A DNA stretch of 64,000 bases from Azospirillum sp. RU38E (GTDB lineage: Bacteria > Pseudomonadota > Alphaproteobacteria > Azospirillales > Azospirillaceae): contig NZ_FZOI01000010.1 in the NCBI RefSeq assembly GCF_900188385.1, forward strand, positions 62,001 through 126,000. The letters run 5' to 3'. Position numbers and translations under genes: made by a program. Below, piece after piece: positions 25,678 through 35,214 of the stretch. Each line of letters opens with the position of its first letter. The first letter of the stretch is position 1. The notes below the pieces were generated by a model that searched no databases, was not told where the DNA came from, and worked only from the letters and a program-made list of their open reading frames with translations.

Positions 25678-26633
25678 TGATGGCAAAACCGGACCGTGAA
25701 GCCGCCAACCGGGATGAAGCGAGAGGGGCCGCCCATTGGGCGCTGCGCCTGGATGAATGCCCGATCCTGCCCCCGGCGGAAGAGGCGGAATTTCAGCGCT
25801 GGCTGGCGGCTGACCCCGCCCATGCCGGGGAACTGGCCGCCTTCCAGGCCACCTTGATCGATCATGCGCTGCAGGCCGCCATGGCCCGTTTCACGCCGGC
25901 GCCGCGCACGGCCACCCCCTCCCGCCGTGCCCTGCTCGGCGGTGGCATTGCCGCCGCCCTGGCGCTGACGCTCGCCGCCCCGCTGCTGCTGGACCGGCTG
26001 GGGCAGGGCGGCAGGGAGGCGACACCCGTGCGCGTGCCGGTGGGCGGCACCCAGCGGCTGGATCTGGCCGATGGCAGCCGCCTGACCATCAATGGCGGCA
26101 GCGACCTGCTGACCAGCCCGGACGGCCGTCAGGCCACCCTGCTGCGCGGGGAAGCCTATCTGGAGGTCGCCCCGGCGGAGGGGGTGCCCTTCCTGATTGA
26201 TTGCGCCACCGCCCGCATCCAGAGCGCGGTTGGCGCCTTCAACCTGGATGTCGGCAGCGGGCTGACGGAAATCTCTGTCTATGAAGGCACGGCCACGGTG
26301 ACGGCCGGCAGTGCCAGCCTGAAACTGGCGCGCGGCGACCGGGCCAGCCTGGAAGGCGGCCGGCTGCGCGGGCCGACCCGGTTCGACCCGCTGGCCGGCG
26401 ATTTCCGCAATGGCTGGCTGGTGACCCAGGGCCTGACCCTGGCGCAGCTGGCCGAACGGCTGAACCGCAGCGCGCCGCTGCCCATCCGCATCCAGGACAA
26501 GGCCCTGGCCGACCGCCGCGTGGCCGGGCGCTTCAAGCTGACCGAGCCGGAAAAGCTGCTGGCCTCGCTGGGCAAGCTGCATGGCTTCACCGTGCGGCGG
26601 GAGAATGGGGAACTGGATTTGCGGCTGGCCTGA
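25677..26633 (+). CDS. FecR-family anti-sigma regulator
   Basis: A 318-residue single-pass inner-membrane regulator. The N-terminal cytoplasmic DUF4880 segment (AAHWALRLDE..LPPAEEAEFQRWLAADPAHAGELAAF) binds the sigma factor. A membrane helix follows at about residues 85-107. Then comes the periplasmic FecR domain (GGTQRLDLADGSRLTINGGSD, LLRGEAYLEVAP), and a C-terminal region resembling an STN fold (LTLAQLAERLNRSAPLPIRI). It relays the ligand signal from the TonB receptor to the sigma factor. ATG overlaps the sigma stop (TGATG). Confidence 0.9.
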   Translation: MMAKPDREAANRDEARGAAHWALRLDECPILPPAEEAEFQRWLAADPAHAGELAAFQATLIDHALQAAMARFTPAPRTATPSRRALLGGGIAAALALTLAAPLLLDRLGQGGREATPVRVPVGGTQRLDLADGSRLTINGGSDLLTSPDGRQATLLRGEAYLEVAPAEGVPFLIDCATARIQSAVGAFNLDVGSGLTEISVYEGTATVTAGSASLKLARGDRASLEGGRLRGPTRFDPLAGDFRNGWLVTQGLTLAQLAERLNRSAPLPIRIQDKALADRRVAGRFKLTEPEKLLASLGKLHGFTVRRENGELDLRLA

Positions 26634-26765
26634 GGCCCAGGCCCCTTCACAAATCCCACCCAAAAGCTTCACAAAATCTTCCTGTCCGGTTTTACCCCGC
26701 CAGCCCGTCTTCCCCCAGAGCCGAACGCGCCACCAAGGGCGCGCATCATTTTGGGGGTAGAGAGC

Positions 26766-29699
26766 GTGAAGAATATCCGTATCGGCCTGCTGGCCACCGT
26801 GGCCCTGCTGGCCCTGTCACCCACCGTACAGGCCCAGGCCGCCAAGCCCGCCGCCGCCAGTGCTGCCCTGTCCATTCCCGCCGGCGATCTGGCCGGCGCG
26901 CTGGACCAGTTTTCCCGCCAGACCGGGCTGCAGGTGATGGCCGACCCGGCCCTGCTGGCCGGTAAGCGCACCCCAGGCGTCAGCGGCACCCAGGCCCCGC
27001 AGGCGGGCCTGCGCCAGCTTCTGTCCGGCACCGGGCTGGATTTCCAGCTGGATGGCGAAACCGTGCTGCTGCGGGCTGGCGTCACGGTGAAGCCGGCCGC
27101 CGCTGCCGCCACCAGCCTACCCGTGCAGACGGCAGCGGCCAGCGCTGCACCGGCCGCGACGGAGACGTTGGAAGAGGTGATTGTCACCGGCTTCAAGGGC
27201 TCCATCACCCGCGCCCTGGATATCAAGCGCGAGGCCGACAGCATCGTCGATGCCATCTCGGCGGAGGATATCGGCAAGTTCCCCAGCCAGAATATCGCCG
27301 AGGCGCTGCAGCGCGTGCCCGGCGTCTCCATCGTGCGCGACCGGGGCGAGGGGCTGTTTGTCCGGGTCCGTGGCCTGGGCGCCAATTTCCAGACCACCAC
27401 CCTGAATGGCCGCAGTGCCGCGGTGAACGAGAATGTGCGCGACAGCGGGCAGAGCGGTCGTCAATTCCGCTTCGACACGCTGCCCTCTGAACTGGTGTCG
27501 CGCGTGGATGTGATCAAAAGCCCGACGGCGGCCCTGGATGAAGGGGCCATCGGCGGTATCGTCAATGTCCGCACCTTTCGTCCGCTGGACCTGAAGGACA
27601 CGCAGCACGCCTTTTCCGCCACGGCCAGTTACCCGGAACTGGCCGATACGGTGGATGCCCGCTTTTCCGGCCTGACCAGCTGGCGCAACGAGGATCGCAG
27701 CTTCGGCGTGCTGCTGGCCGCCGTCTATGACCAGCGCACCATGCGCCAGGACCGCGCCCTGAATGGCGAATGGTCCCTGGTGCGGGCCGGCATCGACACC
27801 AATGGTGACAAGCTGCCGGATACCGGCCCCATCTACCGTTCCGCCAGCACCCGCCCGACGCTGGAGCAGGAGGAACGGGAACGTGTCGGCCTGTCCGGTG
27901 CTGTGCAGTGGAGCCCTTCGGCCGACATCAATATCAACCTGGATGTCGCCTATACCGACCTGAACATCAACTATGATGAACTGACCTATTCGGCGGATTT
28001 CGACTGGTCCAAGCTGGTGCCCGGTACAGCCGTCATCAAGGATGGGGTGCTGGTGGGGGGCGTGGTCGGCACCTCCACCCAGATCGGCCGCGAACAGTCC
28101 GAACTGGCCCATAAGAACCTGCAGGTCGGGCTGAATGGCGAATATCTGTTCGGCGATGGCTGGAAGCTGACGGGCGATCTGGCCTATTCCCGCGCCGTCA
28201 GCGACACGCCCACGCCCATCCGCCGCTCCCGCGTGCTGGGGCCGGTCGGCAATGTGGCGTTCGAATATTTTCCGGCCGGCGACAAGCTGCATAACCTGTC
28301 CTTCCTGACCGCCAATCTCAACAGCCCGTCCACCCTGCCGGGCCGCCGGCTGGAATGGCGGGTGAATGACAGCCTGGATACGGAAAAGGCCGCCCAGATC
28401 GATCTGGAAAAGCAGGTGGAATGGGGGCCGATCTCTGCCCTGCAGGCCGGGGTGAAATATCGTGACCGGCTGCGCGACTATAACCGGCGTGATTTGACCA
28501 TCACCCGCGACAGGAACGGCAAATCCATCACCGGCACCTTCTATGGCGCGGAATATTACGAGACCGGCTTCCTGGTGGATGATTTCCTGGGCGAAAGCGG
28601 CGGCACGCTGCCCACCACCTGGGTGGTGCCCAATGGCGACAAGTTCTTTGAACTGATGGACCCGACCCTGATCAACCAGCCGCTGGCCCGCGCCGATCTG
28701 CGCAATTCCTACAAGATCACTGAAACCATCAAATCGGCCTATCTGCTGGCCGATCTGGACAGCGCCCTGGGCGACATGCCGCTGCGCGGCAATGTCGGCG
28801 TGCGCGTGGCCCAGACCAATCAGGTTTCCTCCGGCCACGCGGATGATGGCAAGAAGGCAGAGCCGGTGCGGTTCGAAAAGGACTATACTGACGTGCTGCC
28901 CTCGGCCAATCTGGCGCTCGATATCAGTGACGATCTGGTGTCCCGCCTGTCGGTGGCCAAGGTGATCACCCGGCCCTCGCTGGCCGATCTGGCCCCGCGT
29001 TTGACGTTGAATTCCTCCGGCACCATCCTGACCGCTGTGGGTGGCAACCCCCGGCTGGAACCGTTCGAGGCCTGGCAATATGATGCCACGCTGGAATGGT
29101 ATTTCGCCCCCTCCAGCGCCCTGATCGCCGGCCTGTTCTACAAGGATATCGGCACCTTCATGACGACGCGCAAATCCACCCTGGTGGTGGATGGCGTGAA
29201 TTATGAGCTGTCGGCCCGCGTCAATGGCGGGGATGCCAGCATCAAGGGGGCGGAGCTGGCCTATCAGCAGACCTTTGACATGCTGCCCGAACCGTTTGAC
29301 GGGCTGGGCCTGCTGGCCAACTATACCTATACCGACACGCGTGCCACCTATTTTGACGGCACCCGGACCATCAAGGATGATCTGGAGAATGTCGCCAAGC
29401 ACAGCGTCAACCTGACCGGCTTTTATGAAAAGGGGCCGATCGGTCTGCGCCTGTCCTACAGCTGGCGCGGCGATGTGCTGGCGCAGGTTGGCACCAACGG
29501 GCTGGAAAGCGCCAATGACAAGGCGTTCGGATCGCTGGACGCCAATATCACCTATCAGCTGACCGATAATCTGACCTTGGTGGCAGAGGCGATCAACCTG
29601 ACGGATGAGGCGCAATGGCAGTTCGTCGCCGACGATCTGTTCTCCCGCTATGATTATTATGGCCGCACCTTCACCCTGGGGCTGCGCGCCAAGTTCTGA
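26766..29699 (+). CDS. TonB-dependent receptor with N-terminal STN signalling domain
   Basis: A 977-residue outer-membrane transporter. Signal peptide (KNIRIGLLATVALLALSPTVQAQA); STN secretin/TonB short domain, residues about 35-110 (SIPAGDLAGALDQFSRQTGL); a plug with the TonB box region ETLEEVIVTG and SQNIAEALQRVPGV; then a large barrel ending in Phe. The plug resembles the TonB-Xanth-Caul subfamily, often used for carbohydrates or other organics. Here it stands with FecI and FecR genes and before a PhoX-like phosphatase, so iron, organophosphate or other substrates are all possible. The GTG at 26766 gives a clean signal peptide; TTG at 26751 is the alternative. Confidence 0.9.
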   Translation: MKNIRIGLLATVALLALSPTVQAQAAKPAAASAALSIPAGDLAGALDQFSRQTGLQVMADPALLAGKRTPGVSGTQAPQAGLRQLLSGTGLDFQLDGETVLLRAGVTVKPAAAAATSLPVQTAAASAAPAATETLEEVIVTGFKGSITRALDIKREADSIVDAISAEDIGKFPSQNIAEALQRVPGVSIVRDRGEGLFVRVRGLGANFQTTTLNGRSAAVNENVRDSGQSGRQFRFDTLPSELVSRVDVIKSPTAALDEGAIGGIVNVRTFRPLDLKDTQHAFSATASYPELADTVDARFSGLTSWRNEDRSFGVLLAAVYDQRTMRQDRALNGEWSLVRAGIDTNGDKLPDTGPIYRSASTRPTLEQEERERVGLSGAVQWSPSADININLDVAYTDLNINYDELTYSADFDWSKLVPGTAVIKDGVLVGGVVGTSTQIGREQSELAHKNLQVGLNGEYLFGDGWKLTGDLAYSRAVSDTPTPIRRSRVLGPVGNVAFEYFPAGDKLHNLSFLTANLNSPSTLPGRRLEWRVNDSLDTEKAAQIDLEKQVEWGPISALQAGVKYRDRLRDYNRRDLTITRDRNGKSITGTFYGAEYYETGFLVDDFLGESGGTLPTTWVVPNGDKFFELMDPTLINQPLARADLRNSYKITETIKSAYLLADLDSALGDMPLRGNVGVRVAQTNQVSSGHADDGKKAEPVRFEKDYTDVLPSANLALDISDDLVSRLSVAKVITRPSLADLAPRLTLNSSGTILTAVGGNPRLEPFEAWQYDATLEWYFAPSSALIAGLFYKDIGTFMTTRKSTLVVDGVNYELSARVNGGDASIKGAELAYQQTFDMLPEPFDGLGLLANYTYTDTRATYFDGTRTIKDDLENVAKHSVNLTGFYEKGPIGLRLSYSWRGDVLAQVGTNGLESANDKAFGSLDANITYQLTDNLTLVAEAINLTDEAQWQFVADDLFSRYDYYGRTFTLGLRAKF

Positions 29700-29764
29700 T
29701 GCCGAACGGGGGGACGGGATGCCGTCACCCCCGTCCTTTCCCCTCTTTGCCGGAGTGCCCGTCG

Positions 29765-31204
29765 ATGATGCTGTCCCGCCGCCAATGGCTGAGAAATGCC
29801 ACCGCCGCCTCGCTGGGTTTTGCCGGCTTGGCGGCCTTTGCCCAGCGCGGCGGGGCCAAACCGCTGCCCCTGGCGCTGGAAAGCGATCCGGCGGGCATCC
29901 TCGACCTGCCCAAGGGCTTTACCTATAAGATCATCTCCCGCACCGGCGACCCGATGACGGATGGGTTCCTCACCCCCGGCTCGCCCGATGGCATGGCGAC
30001 CTTCGCCATTCCCGGCGATCCGGATCGGGTGCGGCTGGTGCGCAACCATGAACTGAACCCCACCGTCACCAACCGGGGCGCCTTCGGTCCCGACCATGGG
30101 CTGGCCCGGCGGTTGGCGCCGGAACTGATCTATGACCGCGCACCGGACGGGCGGCCGCTGCTGGGCGGTACCAGCAGCTTCACCTATAATCTGAAGACTG
30201 GCCGCATCGAACAGTCCAACCTGTCGCTGGCCGGCACGACGCAGAACTGCGCCGGCGGCGCCACGCCCTGGGGCAGCTGGCTGACCTGTGAGGAACGGGC
30301 CGATCTGGCCGGCAATGTGACCGGCAAGGATCATGGTTTCGTGTTTGAGGTGCCGGCCAGCGCCACCAGCCCCGTCGCCCCGGTGCCAATCAAGGCCATG
30401 GGCCGTTTCATGCACGAGGCGGCCGCCGTGCATCCGCCGACGGGCATCGTCTATCTGACCCAGGATGAACCGCGCTGCCTGTTCTATCGTTATCTGCCGA
30501 CCGCCAAGGGGGAGTTGGCCAAGGGTGGCCGATTGCAGGCCCTGGCCATCCGGGGCCACAGGACGGCCGATCTGCGCAATTGGCCGGTGGACAGCGAACC
30601 CGGCTGGGGGGCTGGCACGGTCAAACCCGGTGTGCGGATGCCGGTGGAATGGATCGACCTGGATCAGGTGGAAGCGCCGGAGGGCGATTTGAACGTGCGC
30701 GGTGCCGCCAAGGGGGCGGCCCTGTTCAGCCGGGGGGAGGGGATTATTTTCGGCCTGTCACCGGAAGGCCGGCCGGAAATCTATTTCACCACCACCGATG
30801 CCGGCGCCGCCCAGACCGGTCAGGTCTGGCGCTATACGCCATCCATCCAGGAAGGCGGGGCCGGGGAGAAGGCGGCACCGGGCTATCTGGAGCTGTTCTA
30901 TGAAAGCCCCGGATCAGAGGCCATGGAATCCGGCGACAATGTCACCATCGCGCCCTGGGGTGGCCTGATGCTGTGTGAAGACCGGCCGGTGGCAAAGCAG
31001 ATCCGCAACCATATGCAGATCCTCACCCGCCAGGGCGACCTGATCCCGTTCGCCACCAACATGCACAAGGATAATGGGGAATTCACCGGCATCTGCTTCT
31101 CCCCCGATGCCGGAACGCTGTTCGTGAATATCCAGCGGCCCGGCTTCACCCTGGCCATCAATGGCCCCTGGGACACCATCGCCCGGCATATCGCCGCAGG
31201 GTAA
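29765..31204 (+). CDS. PhoX-like (DUF839) Tat-exported phosphatase
   Basis: A 479-residue protein with a twin-arginine signal (SRRQWLRNATAASLGFAGLAAF). It has the PhoX-type beta-propeller motifs WGSWLTCEE around residue 175 (the Cys/Glu pair that binds metal in PhoX), GRFMHEAA and TQDEP near residue 220, and LMLCEDRP with MHKDNGEFTGICFSPD toward the end. PhoX enzymes are Ca/Fe-dependent periplasmic phosphomonoesterases, though DUF839 also includes proteins of unknown activity. The start at 29765 is chosen for the Tat signal. It lies 65 bp after the TonB receptor, probably in the same unit. Confidence 0.85.
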   Translation: MMLSRRQWLRNATAASLGFAGLAAFAQRGGAKPLPLALESDPAGILDLPKGFTYKIISRTGDPMTDGFLTPGSPDGMATFAIPGDPDRVRLVRNHELNPTVTNRGAFGPDHGLARRLAPELIYDRAPDGRPLLGGTSSFTYNLKTGRIEQSNLSLAGTTQNCAGGATPWGSWLTCEERADLAGNVTGKDHGFVFEVPASATSPVAPVPIKAMGRFMHEAAAVHPPTGIVYLTQDEPRCLFYRYLPTAKGELAKGGRLQALAIRGHRTADLRNWPVDSEPGWGAGTVKPGVRMPVEWIDLDQVEAPEGDLNVRGAAKGAALFSRGEGIIFGLSPEGRPEIYFTTTDAGAAQTGQVWRYTPSIQEGGAGEKAAPGYLELFYESPGSEAMESGDNVTIAPWGGLMLCEDRPVAKQIRNHMQILTRQGDLIPFATNMHKDNGEFTGICFSPDAGTLFVNIQRPGFTLAINGPWDTIARHIAAG

Positions 31205-31208
31205 TAAT

Positions 31209-31313
31209 CTAAACCCCCGCCGCCGTCAGAAAGCCCAGCAGGGCCAGCGCCAGCAGGACCGCGACGGCGACCAGGGTGATTTTCGGGGTCGCCGGATCAG
31301 GTCTTATATGCAT
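31209..31313 (-). CDS. Possible small single-span membrane protein
   Basis: A 34-residue frame with a polar start (MHIRPDPATPK) and one clear hydrophobic helix (ITLVAVAVLLALALLGFLTAAGV). It converges on the PhoX-like gene. No convincing ribosome site is visible and longer in-frame starts exist (up to 90 residues), so the start is uncertain. The helix-like composition is the only support. Confidence 0.35.
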   Translation of the reverse strand: MHIRPDPATPKITLVAVAVLLALALLGFLTAAGV

Positions 31314-31516
31314 TGGTGCGGCGACCCCGTGGATGGTGTGTCTAATCGATACATCCATGATAATCGCTCGCAAAATTGTCTGTCCAGCGGCAACAATGCC
31401 ACGGGCCTGCCACATTTTGTCCCGGTCGTCCGCGTTGTTTGCCTTAAATCCACCTTCGCCCGTTATCATTCTGTCAGCCATCCAGCGGGATAGCGGCGCA
31501 GAGGGGAAACGGATAC

Positions 31517-34123
31517 ATGTCGGATTTACCGTCTATCCTGATCATCGTCGCCTTTCTGCTGGCGGTGATCAGCCTGGTACAGCCTGTGGCCCGCGTGCTG
31601 CGTGTTTCCCAGACGGTGATTCTGGCTGTGGTCGGCATTGCCATCGCCGCCATTTCTTCTTTCCTGCTGCATAGCAGTTTCACCGACCTGTTCAACAAGC
31701 CGGCAGAACTGATCCTTGATTTCCCCATCACCTCCCAGGTTTTCATTTTCCTGTTCCTGCCCATCCTGCTGTTTCAGGCCTCGCTGACGCTGGATGTGCG
31801 GCGGCTGGCCGATGATGCGGCCCCCATTCTGGTGATGGCGGTGGTGGCCGTGGTGGTCACCACCGCCGTGGTCGGGCTGGCGCTGGAGCCGTTTGCCGGG
31901 GTGCCGCTGGCGGCCTGCCTGATGCTGGGTGCCATTGTCGCCACCACCGACCCGGCCGCCGTGGTGGCCATCTTCCGCGATCTGGGCGCGCCGCCGCGCC
32001 TGACGCGGCTGGTGGAGGGGGAAAGCCTGCTGAACGATGCCACCGCCATTGCCATTTTCGCCGTGCTGCTGGGCTATATCACTGCGGAGCAGCCGCCGGC
32101 GGTGGGGGCCGTGCTGCTGGGCTTTGTGCGGACCTTCGCCGGCGGGGTGCTGCTGGGGGCGCTGATTGCCCGGGCCTTCGTGGCGCTGCTGCCGCTGGTG
32201 CGTGACCTGCGCGCGGCTGAGGTGACGCTGACCCTGGCCTTGCCCTATCTGATCTTCATCATCTGCGAACGCTATCTGCATGTCTCCGGCGTGGTGGCGG
32301 TGGTGGCGGGCGGGCTGGTGCTGGGGGCCATGGGCCGGTCGCGCATTTCCCCGGAAAACTGGCGCTTCCTGGATGAGGTGTGGGAACAGCTGGGTTTCTG
32401 GGCCAGTTCGCTGATCTTCATCCTGGCGGCCATGCTGGTGCCCAGGATGGTGCGCGGCATCGATCTGGCCGATATCGGGCTGGTGCTGGTGGTGGTGGCG
32501 GCCTGTCTGGTGGCGCGCGCGGCCGTGCTGTTCGGCCTGCTGCCGTTCCTGTCGCTGCTGCGGCTGGGGCAGCGTGTCTCCACCCCCTATAAAACGGTGA
32601 TCCTGTGGGGTGGCCTGCGCGGTGCCGTCACCCTGGCCTTGGCGCTCTCCATCACGGAAAACCGTGCCGTTTCCCACGATATCCAGCGCTTCATCGCCAT
32701 TGTCGCCACCGGCTATGTGCTGTTCACCCTGCTGGTGAACGGCACCACCCTGCGCCCGGTGATCAAGCTGCTGCGGCTGGACCAGTTGAGCCCCGTCGAT
32801 CTGGCCTTGCGCAACCGGGTGCTGGCCATTTCCCTGGTCTCCGTGCGGGACGAGGTGGCGAGCCGCGCCCAGGCCTATCACCTGTCCGATGAAACGCTGG
32901 CCGCCACCGTGCGCCCCTATGAGGATCGCATTGCCCTGGTGGCAGAGGCCCAGGCCGCCAGTGAAGGGATTTCCGAACGCGACCGGCTGTCCATCGGGCT
33001 GGTGGCGCTGGCGGGGCGGGAGCGTGACGTGCTGCTGGAGCATTTCCATCGCAAGACCGCCTCACCCAAGGTGCTGGAGGCGATGCTGCAGCAGGCTGAC
33101 CGCATTGTGGAAGCGGCGCGCCAGGGCCGGTCGGACTATAACAAGGCGGCGCGCGGCTGGCTGGAATTCGACCGGCCCCTGCGCGTTGCCGTGGCGCTGC
33201 ACCGGCTGACACGGCTGGAATCCATGCTGGCGCAGCGGCTGGCCGACCGGTTTGAAACCCTGCTGGTCAGCCGGATCGTGCTGGAGGATCTGCGCCGCTT
33301 CGCCACGGCCAAGCTGTTGCCGGTGCTGGGGCCGCGCATGACCGCCATCCTGCGGGAAATGCTGGATAACCGGATCGAGGCGACATCCAAGGCGCTGGAT
33401 GCCCAGCATCTGCAATATCCCGGCTATGCCGCCGCGCTGGAACGCCGTTTCCTGCGCCAATACGCCCTGCGGCTGGAGGAGCGGGAATACCGCACCCTGC
33501 TCGAAGATGGGCTGATCGGTTCGGAACTGTTCCATAACCTGCGGGTGGAATTGCAGGAGGAACAGGATACGGTGCTGCGCCGTCCCCGGCTGGATTTGCG
33601 GCTGGAACCGCAGACCCTGCTGGCCCAGTTCCCCATGTTTGCCACCTTGAGCGAAGAGGAGTTGGGCAAGCTGGCCGGGCTGCTGCGTCCCCGTTTCGCG
33701 CGGCCGGGGGAAAGGCTGATCAGCCAGGGGGCCAAGGCCGACAGCATGTTCTTCATCGCCTCCGGTGCGGTGGAGATTCTGCTGGAGAAGCGGCGTATCC
33801 GCCTGGGCCGCAGCGATTTCTTCGGTGAAATGGGCCTGATCGCCCGCAAGCCGCGCAGCGCCGACGTGGTGGCGCTGACCCATTGCCATCTGCTGGAACT
33901 AGGCGGCAGCGCCTTCCATAAGACGCTGGAAAATAACGCGGCCATGCAGGCGAAGATCGCCGCCATTGCCGAGGCACGGGAACAGATGAATGCCAATCCG
34001 GAACCAGAACCGGAGCCGGAACCGACCCCCGATCCCGATCTGGCCCGCCCGGTGGAACCCGACCCGTCCCCCACCAGCAACATCATCGCCCTGCCGCCAC
34101 CGCCCCGGCGGGTGGCGGATTAG
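31517..34123 (+). CDS. CPA1-type Na+/H+ antiporter with cyclic-nucleotide-binding domain
   Basis: An 868-residue inner-membrane cation/proton exchanger. Residues 1 to about 420 form the NhaP-like membrane domain with the ion-binding signature ATTDPAAVVAIFRDLGAP and EGESLLNDATAIAIF, and the family motif LWGGLRGAVTLALAL. A long helical cytoplasmic region follows. Residues about 701-815 form a cNMP-binding domain (LISQGAKADSMFFIASGAVEI, FFGEMGLIARKPRSADVVA). The tail contains a Pro-Glu repeat (PEPEPEPEPTPDPD). This architecture suggests transport gated by cAMP or another cyclic nucleotide. It is a single-gene unit with GAGGGGAAAC upstream of the ATG. Confidence 0.93.
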   Translation: MSDLPSILIIVAFLLAVISLVQPVARVLRVSQTVILAVVGIAIAAISSFLLHSSFTDLFNKPAELILDFPITSQVFIFLFLPILLFQASLTLDVRRLADDAAPILVMAVVAVVVTTAVVGLALEPFAGVPLAACLMLGAIVATTDPAAVVAIFRDLGAPPRLTRLVEGESLLNDATAIAIFAVLLGYITAEQPPAVGAVLLGFVRTFAGGVLLGALIARAFVALLPLVRDLRAAEVTLTLALPYLIFIICERYLHVSGVVAVVAGGLVLGAMGRSRISPENWRFLDEVWEQLGFWASSLIFILAAMLVPRMVRGIDLADIGLVLVVVAACLVARAAVLFGLLPFLSLLRLGQRVSTPYKTVILWGGLRGAVTLALALSITENRAVSHDIQRFIAIVATGYVLFTLLVNGTTLRPVIKLLRLDQLSPVDLALRNRVLAISLVSVRDEVASRAQAYHLSDETLAATVRPYEDRIALVAEAQAASEGISERDRLSIGLVALAGRERDVLLEHFHRKTASPKVLEAMLQQADRIVEAARQGRSDYNKAARGWLEFDRPLRVAVALHRLTRLESMLAQRLADRFETLLVSRIVLEDLRRFATAKLLPVLGPRMTAILREMLDNRIEATSKALDAQHLQYPGYAAALERRFLRQYALRLEEREYRTLLEDGLIGSELFHNLRVELQEEQDTVLRRPRLDLRLEPQTLLAQFPMFATLSEEELGKLAGLLRPRFARPGERLISQGAKADSMFFIASGAVEILLEKRRIRLGRSDFFGEMGLIARKPRSADVVALTHCHLLELGGSAFHKTLENNAAMQAKIAAIAEAREQMNANPEPEPEPEPTPDPDLARPVEPDPSPTSNIIALPPPPRRVAD

Positions 34124-34177
34124 GGGGGGGTTATAGCGACGCCGTTGGGGGGGCGGGCCTGCCCGAATGCACAACAT

Positions 34178-34269
34178 TGCCTTCCCCGCGCAAGCGGGGA
34201 TCCAGGGGGTACTAGAACCCAGGCTTCAGTGACTTTGGCCCCTGGACCCCCGCTTGCGCGGGGGAGGCA
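34178..34269. repeat. Composite palindromic repeat, family A copy 3
   Basis: Same structure as the copy at 2871, but the left loop is GCAA instead of GAAA and the right arm carries the matching TTGC instead of TTTC. It lies between the convergent antiporter and xylonolactonase genes. Confidence 0.88.
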
Positions 34270-34326
34270 AGGGGACAAGACAGTACCTTTAAGGCGACGA
34301 TCAGACGGTAAGCGCAGCCCCCCGCC

Positions 34327-35214
34327 TCACACCCCCACCGCAATCTCCACGCCCGGCAAGCCCGGCACGCTGGCGCTGAACTGGAACAGGTTGCCCGCCT
34401 GCGGCTGCTGGGCGCGCTCGGCATCCGACAGGCCCTTGGCGGCCGTGGTGGCGAACAGGGTTGTGCCATCCGCCCCGCCAAAGGCCAGCTTGGTGATATT
34501 GGCCACGGGGAAGCGCACCATTTCCAGCAATTCCCCTTTGGGGGAATAGCGCCGGGCGCCCCAGCCGGCAAACAGGCCGATCCACAGGCAGCCCTCGGCA
34601 TCCACCACCGGCCCGTCCGGATAGCCTTCGGCCACATCCATGGCGATCAGCACGTCGCTGGAGCGGACCGACCCGTCCGTCCCCAGCGCGCAGGCATGGA
34701 CCCGGCCGCCCAGCGTGTCGATATGGTAAAGCACCGACCCGTCCGGACTGTGCGCCGGGCCATTGGTGATGCAAACCTTGGGCGTGCTGGCCACACAGGT
34801 GCCATCGGCGGCCAGCCGATAGATGCTGCCACTATCGGCAATCTCCGCATCATCCATGCTGCCGAACCACAGCCGGCCCTGGTGATCCACCGTGCCATCA
34901 TTCAGCCGGTTGCCCGGCAAATGCGGTTCCGGGGCCACCAGCGGCGTGAAGGCCCCCGTCGCGGGATCGAACCGGTGCAGCCCCTGCTGCAACCCGGCGA
35001 TGAAGCCGCCCCCGGCCACCGGCAGCACAAAACCGCACTGGCCCGGCGCATCCCAGCTTTGCCGCGACCCGCTGGCCGGGTCATAGCGGTGGACATGCTG
35101 CTTCTTGATATCCACAAACCACAGCGCGGCATCGCGGGCCACCCAGACCGGGCCTTCGCCCAGGGTGGCGCCCAGCGACCAGACGCTGACCGGTTGGCTG
35201 GTTACGACGCTCAT
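34327..35214 (-). CDS. xylC: SMP-30/gluconolactonase family, probable xylonolactonase XylC
   Basis: A 295-residue six-bladed beta-propeller lactonase that opens D-xylonolactone to D-xylonate. The family motifs are ATLGEGPVW with the metal-binding Glu near the start, LWFVDI, GNRLNDGTVDHQGRLWFGSMDD around residue 105 with the ligand Asn, and DGPVVDAEGCLWIGLFAGWGARRYSP near 200. The N-terminus closely resembles Caulobacter XylC as I recall it. ATG at 35214 overlaps the xylB stop (ATGA) and has GGGGTGG upstream. As the last gene of the xylX-xylB-xylC run it follows the dehydrogenase that makes its substrate. Confidence 0.87.
   Translation of the reverse strand: MSVVTSQPVSVWSLGATLGEGPVWVARDAALWFVDIKKQHVHRYDPASGSRQSWDAPGQCGFVLPVAGGGFIAGLQQGLHRFDPATGAFTPLVAPEPHLPGNRLNDGTVDHQGRLWFGSMDDAEIADSGSIYRLAADGTCVASTPKVCITNGPAHSPDGSVLYHIDTLGGRVHACALGTDGSVRSSDVLIAMDVAEGYPDGPVVDAEGCLWIGLFAGWGARRYSPKGELLEMVRFPVANITKLAFGGADGTTLFATTAAKGLSDAERAQQPQAGNLFQFSASVPGLPGVEIAVGV

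Noticed and set aside
26640-26760. FecI-type promoter in front of the TonB receptor
   Set aside because: There is a CCCGTCTTC stretch after a CACAAAAT stretch, but no second example in the window to compare with, so it was not listed as a feature.
27117-29615. 832-codon minus-strand frame opposite the TonB receptor
   Set aside because: Composition is typical of antisense shadow and the sense strand encodes a well-supported receptor.
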